In this document: in pieces, positions 7,005 to 11,410 of the stretch | How the letters are laid out: each line of letters starts with the position of its first letter | Position numbering within the stretch: position 1 is the first letter of the stretch | NCBI GenBank assembly: GCA_026990885.1 | Contig: JALXCO010000259.1 | Coordinates: 1 to 11,410, forward strand | DNA from: Desulfurococcales archaeon | GTDB lineage: Archaea; Thermoproteota; Thermoprotei_A; Sulfolobales; AG1 | DNA length: 11,410 nt | Direction: 5' to 3' | Notes under the pieces: generated by a model | The model's database searches: none | What the model was told of the DNA's origin: nothing | What the model saw: the letters and a program-made list of their open reading frames with translations, nothing else | Program-made: the position numbers and the translations under genes

Positions 7005-8009
7005 ATGAAGCCCATAGTATCAGTCAAGAACCTCAAGAAGTACTACCCGCTTAAAAAAGGGTTGCTGTACACAATATTGATGGGTGAAAAAGAATACGTT
7101 AAGGCTGTGGATGGGGTATCGTTCGAGATATATGAGAAAGAAATATTTGTTCTAGCTGGGGAAACAGGCTCGGGAAAAACAACTACTGGAAAGGTCTTGG
7201 TGGGGCTAGAAAAACCTACTGAGGGCGAAATATACTTTAAAGACCAAAACATATCAAGGCTAAATCCTAAGGAGTGGAAAAGGAAAGGGTTGAGGAGAAA
7301 AATTCAGATGATCTTTCAAGATCCCTATGAGAGTTTGAATCCAAGATCAAAAATATACGATATACTAGCTGAACCCCTAATAGTAAATAAGGCTGTAGAA
7401 ACAAGAGAGGAGCTTGATGAAAAAATAATGAGAAAGTTAGAAGAGGTAAAATTGATCCCGCCAGATGAATTCGCGTTCAGATATCCCCACCAACTCAGCG
7501 GTGGACAGAGACAGAGGATAGTTATCGCTAGAGGAATGATTCTAGATCCTGAATTTGTTGTAGCGGACGAGCCCGTATCGATGCTTGACGTTAGCATAAG
7601 AATAGATATACTTAACCTCCTCAATAGCTTTAGGGAAAAATACGGCGTATCCTACCTGTATATAACACATGATCTAGCTACAGCAAGATATATAGGTGAC
7701 CGTATAGGCATAATGTATTTAGGACAAATAGTTGAAACAGGACCCGTTGAAGAAGTTATACAGAATCCTAAGCATCCATATACTCAGGCGTTGATCTCAG
7801 CAATACCAATACCAGATCCCGAATACGCAAGAAGAAAAGAAATAATAGAATTAAAAGGCGAAATACCATCACCCATAAACCCTCCCAAAGGATGTAGGCT
7901 TCACCCTAGATGCCCCTTCGCTATGGATATATGCAGCAAAAAAGAGCCCCCCATGATAGAAGTAGGTAGAGGGCACCAAGCATCATGTTGGCTATATGAA
8001 AAGATATAG
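7005..8009 (+). CDS. ABC importer ATP-binding protein, DppF/OppF family
   Basis: Second ATPase subunit, forming a heterodimer with the OppD-like protein. It has 334 residues from the start at 7005. Motifs are Walker A GETGSGKT (52-59), Q-loop IFQ (103-105), signature LSGGQ (164-168), Walker B FVVADE (184-189) and switch His222 (ITHDL). All needed catalytic residues are present, so both sites of the heterodimer look competent. The C-terminal extension has four cysteines, C297, C303, C310 and C328, in the same pattern as the OppD-like partner, again suggesting an iron-sulfur cluster. The start lies four bases after the upstream stop. This gene completes the permease/ATPase set; a small membrane-protein gene follows 34 bases later. 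Confidence 0.94.
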   Translation: MKPIVSVKNLKKYYPLKKGLLYTILMGEKEYVKAVDGVSFEIYEKEIFVLAGETGSGKTTTGKVLVGLEKPTEGEIYFKDQNISRLNPKEWKRKGLRRKIQMIFQDPYESLNPRSKIYDILAEPLIVNKAVETREELDEKIMRKLEEVKLIPPDEFAFRYPHQLSGGQRQRIVIARGMILDPEFVVADEPVSMLDVSIRIDILNLLNSFREKYGVSYLYITHDLATARYIGDRIGIMYLGQIVETGPVEEVIQNPKHPYTQALISAIPIPDPEYARRKEIIELKGEIPSPINPPKGCRLHPRCPFAMDICSKKEPPMIEVGRGHQASCWLYEKI

Positions 8010-8043
8010 CTTAACGTAATAAAACTTAGTGTTAGGGATAGAG

Positions 8044-8181
8044 ATGAGGAAAAGCCCAAGAAGAAAACAGGCGCTTCCACGCGAGCTTACTTTGAGAGAG
8101 AAAATCCTTATAGCTATGGGAATCATGTGGATAATAGTTCTTGGAATAATAGCGATCTCGTATTACACAATCCCACAATAA
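8044..8181 (+). CDS. Small single-span membrane protein (45 residues), function unknown
   Basis: The ATG at 8044 opens a 45-codon frame ending in TAA at 8179-8181. Residues 1-20 are strongly basic (MRKSPRRKQALPRELTLREK). A hydrophobic stretch at about 21-41 contains IMWIIVLGIIAIS, and the end is YYTIPQ. By the positive-inside rule the N-terminus would be cytoplasmic, with a very short outer tail. A purine-rich AGGGAT lies about seven bases before the ATG. It begins 34 bases after the OppF-like gene with no clear terminator between, so co-transcription is likely. I do not recognise the family. Archaeal Sec61-beta has a similar layout (basic tail, then one C-terminal span), but I see no convincing match to it. 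The clear charge/hydrophobic split makes a chance frame less likely. Confidence 0.6.
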   Translation: MRKSPRRKQALPRELTLREKILIAMGIMWIIVLGIIAISYYTIPQ

Positions 8182-8225
8182 CCAATTTATTATCCAAATC
8201 CTTAATATTATAATTTAGATACATC

Positions 8226-9389
8226 ATGAAGCTCTCTAGGAGAAGTTTAATTAAGCTACTTATTGCTGGAATTATAGTTGGGGTATCTGGCACCTCTATA
8301 GGTTACATATACAGTATTATAGCCCGAAATAATAGAAAAAACAACATCAAGATCTCAAAAGAACCTTTAGAAAGCAACACCACAGTAAGAGATATAGCCA
8401 CAGATCTCGAGGTCCCCTGGTCTATAGCTCAAGTAGATGAAAACAGCTACATAGTATCTGAAAGGCCTGGAAGACTTGTACTAGTTAAAAAGAACGGAGA
8501 TAAAAAGCTTATAGCCACATTTAATGTAGCCAGAGTAGCTGAGGCAGGACTGCTTGGCGTAGCTTTACATCCTGAATTCGACTCAAAGCCTCTCGTGTAT
8601 ATATACTTAAGCTATAGAAGCGGAAGTGAAATATTAAATAGAGTCATTTCAGCCAGAATAGATAGAAGAGCTTGGAAAATAGAATCAACAAAAACGCTTA
8701 TCGACAGGATCCCTGGCGCACCGATACATGACGGTGGAAGAATAAGATTCGGCCCAGACAATAGGCTATACATAACTACAGGCGATGCAGCAAACCCCAA
8801 ACTGGCCCAACGGCTCGATAGCCTTGCTGGGAAGATCCTTAGAATAGAGGATGACGGAACAATACCGAGTGACAACCCCTTCGAGAAGTCACCTATATAT
8901 TCATATGGCCATAGAAACCCTCAGGGTCTAGACTGGAGCCCGATAACTGGAAGCCTTATAGCTACAGAGCACGGACCTGTAGGCCACGATGAAGTAAATA
9001 AGATTGTGCCTGGCGGAAACTATGGGTGGCCGATCATGACTGGAACTGTTGGATCTAGAGACAGCTATATACTGCCTCTGATAGATTTTGGCTCAACAAC
9101 CATAGCGCCTTCAGGAGCCTCATTCGTTACTGGAGAGATGTTTAAGGAGTATTTTAATAACTATCTAATAGCCTCTTTAAGAGGAAGAAGGATAGTCAGG
9201 ATAGTCTTTGATGAGGGGGATAATGTTATAGATGTTAGGCATGAATTTGTAGGCAGATTCGGTAGGGTTAGGGATGTTGTTATAGATAGATATACAGGAG
9301 CTATTCTTCTAGCCACAAGCAACAGGGATGGTAGAGGCTCGCCAAGGCCGGGAGATGATAGGATCATTATGCTAGAGAGAAAATTATGA
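8226..9389 (+). CDS. PQQ-dependent aldose sugar dehydrogenase (soluble GDH / YliI type), Tat-exported
   Basis: Oxidises the C1 hydroxyl of aldose sugars outside the membrane, passing electrons to an acceptor through bound pyrroloquinoline quinone. It has 387 residues. The start SRRSLIK (4-10) followed by a hydrophobic core (11-30) fits a twin-arginine signal or anchor, implying export after folding. The beta-propeller begins near 54. Family landmarks in order are VPWSIA (63-68), LLGVALHPEF (109-118), IHDGGRIRFGPDNRLYITTGDA (167-188) with His168 as likely catalytic base, YGHRNPQG (227-234) with Arg230 as PQQ contact, ATEHGPVGHDEVN (246-258), GGNYGWP (263-269) and SNRDGRGSPRPGDDRI (365-380). 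Members are known in Pyrobaculum and in bacteria. No Shine-Dalgarno site precedes the ATG. Whether this organism has PQQ cannot be judged here. Confidence 0.88.
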   Translation: MKLSRRSLIKLLIAGIIVGVSGTSIGYIYSIIARNNRKNNIKISKEPLESNTTVRDIATDLEVPWSIAQVDENSYIVSERPGRLVLVKKNGDKKLIATFNVARVAEAGLLGVALHPEFDSKPLVYIYLSYRSGSEILNRVISARIDRRAWKIESTKTLIDRIPGAPIHDGGRIRFGPDNRLYITTGDAANPKLAQRLDSLAGKILRIEDDGTIPSDNPFEKSPIYSYGHRNPQGLDWSPITGSLIATEHGPVGHDEVNKIVPGGNYGWPIMTGTVGSRDSYILPLIDFGSTTIAPSGASFVTGEMFKEYFNNYLIASLRGRRIVRIVFDEGDNVIDVRHEFVGRFGRVRDVVIDRYTGAILLATSNRDGRGSPRPGDDRIIMLERKL

Positions 9390-9454
9390 TTAGCAGAGCA
9401 CTACACGCTTTAGCCTATTATATATCTTAAATTATCCTGAAATGATATAGATAT

Positions 9455-9937
9455 TTAATACTGGTTCGCCGAAGTATAGATGTCTTCCCTATATTTTTTA
9501 GGGTCCCACAAAATAGCTAAGATAGCTAGCGCAATAGCATATATTATACCCATAGCAAAATTTGAAACAGTTTTGCTGGGTGAACCAGATAAAGCGATAT
9601 TTGGTAAAGTAACTAAAGCTGTAAATATGAACCCTGATACTAAAGCTGTTAGATATGTAGGTAGCTTAGATCGTTTATCGATGTACCCGTGAACAGCGCC
9701 AAATAATACACCGATCACTAACATGAATATAACTATAAATAAACCTGACAACATAAGCGAGATACCTATATAGCTTTCTAAAACATCCTCAGGCATTGGA
9801 ACAGTTATTGACTGATTCCTTAAAGCATCAATAACCTCTTCTGCAGATGGTAGCGTTAGATATGTATAAGTAGCCGTAACCAAACCTGAAACGGCACCAG
9901 CAACCACCCCATTCCTTATATATCCGCTTTCAACCAT
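9455..9937 (-). CDS. Four-span membrane protein, family unknown
   Basis: A 160-residue protein with four likely membrane spans at about 9-28, 55-84, 92-116 and 126-144, several of them Gly/Ala-rich (GVVAGAVSG at 10-18, IGVLFGAVHG at 75-84). An outer or inner loop of about 25 residues follows span 1. The hydrophilic C-terminus is DPKKYREDIYTSANQY. It is the last gene of a leftward three-gene operon. Its ATG lies 22 bases inside the end of the upstream gene, with GGTGAG four bases or fewer before it, so translation is probably coupled. I recognise no family or catalytic motif. The operon suggests a link to the protease-like protein beside it, for example as partner or substrate; that is inference. 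Confidence 0.75.
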   Translation of the reverse strand: MVESGYIRNGVVAGAVSGLVTATYTYLTLPSAEEVIDALRNQSITVPMPEDVLESYIGISLMLSGLFIVIFMLVIGVLFGAVHGYIDKRSKLPTYLTALVSGFIFTALVTLPNIALSGSPSKTVSNFAMGIIYAIALAILAILWDPKKYREDIYTSANQY

Positions 9938-10596
9938 GATCTCACCATTCTATAGGAAATAAAAAATAATGGAGCAACAAACAGTGTCAGTATTGCGTAA
10001 CCAGCAATTAAACCTGTAGGGGTTGTCATGAGAGACAATATATCTTTGCCTATAATTATGATGGCAAGAAAATTAAGCATAGCATGATAAACCGACATAA
10101 GTAGGTATCTAAACAAAATACTCCACATAGAGTAGATGAATATAATTGTGCTCGATATATGAAACCCTGTAGCTATAAGCCTCTCATAGGAACCCATAAT
10201 GATCTCATAAACATCTACATCGTAGCCCGAGTATATAGCGATAGCTGTGTTCGAAAATATAAGAAGAGCCTCAAACGATCCAAAACCAAAACCCACCCAG
10301 ATACCTCTAACATCGTTGTAGAGCTTTAGAATCGCAGCTATTTTGAGGAGTTCCTGGATAAAGCCCGAGATTATAGATGAGTAAAATATATACACGTATT
10401 CGTTGAATAACTCTAGCAGTAGATCTCTTGGAGCGAGCTGAAGAGGAGGTTGAATGATTAGAGTTATGAAAAGTAGGGACCCCCCAACAACTATAGGGAT
10501 AAATCTAAACCCTACATGCTTATGAACTATATAGAACGGTACAGCAATCCCAAAAATCGGAATTAGAAAAACATATAGTAGCTGAGTAGAAATCAT
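9916..10596 (-). CDS. Putative intramembrane metalloprotease of the PrsW/YhfC (CAAX-protease-like) superfamily
   Basis: A 226-residue polytopic membrane protein with about seven to eight spans and no separate signal peptide. Four motif regions match in order: GFIQELLKI (78-86), compare EExxK of PrsW; GFGFGSFEALLI (102-113), compare the glycine-rich segment with its conserved Glu; ERLIATGFHISSTI (138-151), compare R then H; and YHAMLNF (170-176), compare HxxxN. Likely metal ligands or catalytic residues are Glu82, Glu109, His146 and His171. The first Glu of the EExxK pair is replaced by Gln81. Such proteins cut within or near membrane segments of other proteins, but some family branches are not proteases. 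The ATG overlaps the stop of the YbjQ-like gene (ATGA), and the end overlaps the next gene by 22 bases. The assignment rests on motif pattern rather than overall similarity. Confidence 0.65.
   Translation of the reverse strand: MISTQLLYVFLIPIFGIAVPFYIVHKHVGFRFIPIVVGGSLLFITLIIQPPLQLAPRDLLLELFNEYVYIFYSSIISGFIQELLKIAAILKLYNDVRGIWVGFGFGSFEALLIFSNTAIAIYSGYDVDVYEIIMGSYERLIATGFHISSTIIFIYSMWSILFRYLLMSVYHAMLNFLAIIIIGKDILSLMTTPTGLIAGYAILTLFVAPLFFISYRMVRSWLKADI
9941..9946 (-). promoter_or_regulatory. Shine-Dalgarno site inside the protease-like gene
   Basis: Minus-strand GGTGAG ends three bases before the ATG at 9935-9937. It fixes the start of the four-span protein within the coding end of the upstream gene. 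Confidence 0.5.
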
Positions 10597-10943
10597 ATTT
10601 TTTCAACTACAACAGCAGTCCCGTAGACAAGTATCTCAGAAGCGCCGCCCGCTATTGCTGATGTCGTGAATCTAATTCCTATTATAGCGTTAGCTCCCAT
10701 ATCCTTGGCTTTCTTGATCATTCTCTCTATAGCTATTTCTCTAGACTTAGCCATCAGCTCAGTATACTCCTTTATTTCGCCACCAACAATATTTCTGAAT
10801 GCTGCAGTTATGTCTCTTCCAATATGTCTTGCTCTAACAGTGCTACCCGATACTATACCAATTACTTTAACTACTTTATATCCAGGTATACTCTCAGTTG
10901 TAGAGAGGATAATGTCTTCAGAAGAAGACAAGGAGCGTCCCAC
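10593..10943 (-). CDS. YbjQ / UPF0145 family protein
   Basis: A 116-residue soluble protein of the widespread YbjQ (UPF0145) family, a small oligomeric fold whose true role is not settled, though the Pfam name mentions heavy-metal binding. Landmarks are LSTTESIPGYKVVKVIGIVSG (13-33), the RDITAAFRNIVGGEIKEY segment (43-60), ERMIKKAKDMGANAIIGIRF (73-92) and a C-terminal strand VYGTAVVVEKI. The start is GTG at 10941-10943, about 24 bases from the centre of the AT palindrome, so the message is probably leaderless. The family usually begins close to the TTESIPG motif, so the first 10 residues are extra, and an in-frame TTG at 10929-10931 is an alternative start. First gene of the leftward operon; its TGA overlaps the next ATG. 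Confidence 0.88.
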   Translation of the reverse strand: MGRSLSSSEDIILSTTESIPGYKVVKVIGIVSGSTVRARHIGRDITAAFRNIVGGEIKEYTELMAKSREIAIERMIKKAKDMGANAIIGIRFTTSAIAGGASEILVYGTAVVVEKI

Positions 10944-10958
10944 TAGACTATTTGGGTT

Positions 10959-10974
10959 ATTTTAAATTTAAAAT
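10959..10974. promoter_or_regulatory. Symmetric AT palindrome, probable shared divergent promoter
   Basis: ATTTTAAATTTAAAAT is a perfect 16-bp inverted repeat in the 69-bp spacer between the YbjQ operon (leftward) and the mobB-like gene (rightward). It can be read as a TATA box in both directions. It lies about 24 bases from the leftward GTG and about 46 from the rightward ATG. TTTATATT just to its right (10974-10981) could serve the rightward gene instead. Confidence 0.5.
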
Positions 10975-11000
10975 TTATATTAGGTGCGATATTTACATCT

Positions 11001-11005
11001 AGGAG
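11001..11005 (+). promoter_or_regulatory. Shine-Dalgarno site for the mobB-like gene
   Basis: AGGAG ends seven bases before ATG 11013-11015, good spacing for that start. A second in-frame ATG at 11022 lies too far away and would trim the first beta-strand. Confidence 0.5.
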
Positions 11006-11012
11006 CAACTGT

Positions 11013-11410
11013 ATGAAATGCATGGTTCAAGTTATAGGTCCTAGTGGGAGTGGTAAAACATCGTCTATAGTGGAGGCACTAGATCATTTGGCCAAATTGG
11101 GGTATAGAGTCGGTGTTCTAAAACATACACACCACAATATAGATCTCGCTGAAAAGGATACATGGAGATATATAGAACAGGGCAACTCGGTTTTTTCAAT
11201 CATATATAAAGGGTCAGGCGAGAGAGTTGGAGTCTTTCTCAGGGATATAGAGGATTTGAGAGGCCTATTAGAGCTTCTATCTAGCTATACTAATATTGAT
11301 GCCTTAATTATTGAGGGGTTTAAAGATCTGGATCTTGGAGAAAAGATCTATATAAATAGAAAAGAAAGCATAAGGTCTATAGCTAGTAGAATAATAGATT
11401 ATATTATAAA
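11013..11410 (+). CDS. mobB: MobB-like molybdopterin-guanine dinucleotide biosynthesis adaptor (3' end beyond window)
   Basis: A P-loop GTPase that assists attachment of GMP to molybdopterin and handover of the cofactor to molybdenum or tungsten enzymes in the cytoplasm. 132 codons are visible with no stop, so the gene continues past the window. Motifs are Walker A GPSGSGKT (9-16) after the strand CMVQVI, then VGVLKHTHHNIDLAEKDTWR (33-52), which matches the conserved KHxHHxxDxxGKDTxR block of MobB with Ala in place of the usual Gly, and ALIIEGFK (97-104), matching the family's LIEGFK Walker-B-like segment. It is divergent from the YbjQ operon. Its presence suggests the organism uses dinucleotide forms of molybdopterin, probably with tungsten or molybdenum oxidoreductases. 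Confidence 0.85.
   Translation, partial: MKCMVQVIGPSGSGKTSSIVEALDHLAKLGYRVGVLKHTHHNIDLAEKDTWRYIEQGNSVFSIIYKGSGERVGVFLRDIEDLRGLLELLSSYTNIDALIIEGFKDLDLGEKIYINRKESIRSIASRIIDYII

Noticed and set aside
9390..9454. Terminator hairpin or T-run between the convergent dehydrogenase and four-span genes.
   Set aside because: The 65-bp gap is AT-rich but has no clear T-run or stable inverted repeat on either strand.
10666..10965. Rightward open frame opposite the YbjQ gene with a hydrophobic translation.
   Set aside because: It lies entirely across a well-recognised YbjQ-family gene and its promoter; the hydrophobicity reflects complementary codons.
1..11410. CRISPR arrays, insertion sequences, tRNA or rRNA genes.
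   Set aside because: No direct-repeat array, transposase, terminal inverted repeats or tRNA-like cloverleaf was seen; the spacers are too short.

Overview
The window looks like a piece of a hyperthermophilic Thermoproteota (crenarchaeal) genome. The signs are AT-rich DNA with many ATA and AGA/AGG codons, TATA-box promoters, GGTGA/GGAGG ribosome sites, and short or absent leaders. The solute-binding proteins have the crenarchaeal build: an N-terminal signal, a Thr/Val-rich stalk and a C-terminal membrane anchor ending in Arg residues. The order (Desulfurococcales-like or another) cannot be fixed from the sequence alone. Every stretch longer than 300 bases holds a gene.

Left part (12-8009): a dipeptide/oligopeptide/oligosaccharide-type (Dpp/Opp) ABC transporter locus. 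Two family-5 solute-binding protein (SBP) genes diverge from a 105-bp spacer. The leftward one has the normal domain order. Its signal peptide is complete only if translation starts at a non-standard ATA codon (1986-1988); an in-frame ATG just upstream is cut off by TGA after three codons. The rightward SBP is the most striking item here: its lobes are in swapped order. The segment that normally closes the family-5 fold comes first (residues about 44-206), followed by the segment that normally opens it (about 210-550), then the stalk and anchor. This is a natural circular permutation in an otherwise intact gene. After a T-rich terminator and a new promoter come two permeases (DppB- and DppC-like) and two ATPases (OppD- and OppF-like), tightly packed. 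Together these genes would make a complete importer.

Middle part (8044-9389): a 45-residue single-span membrane protein that I do not recognise, close behind the second ATPase. Next is a Tat-exported PQQ-type aldose sugar dehydrogenase, which may hint that the nearby importer handles sugars.

Right part (9455-11410): a leftward three-gene overlapping operon. Its order is a YbjQ/UPF0145 protein, then a polytopic protein with the motifs of PrsW/YhfC-type (CAAX-protease superfamily) intramembrane metalloproteases, then a four-span membrane protein of unknown family. It diverges, from a 69-bp spacer with a 16-bp perfectly symmetric AT palindrome, from a rightward mobB-like gene (molybdopterin guanine dinucleotide cofactor maturation) that runs off the window end.
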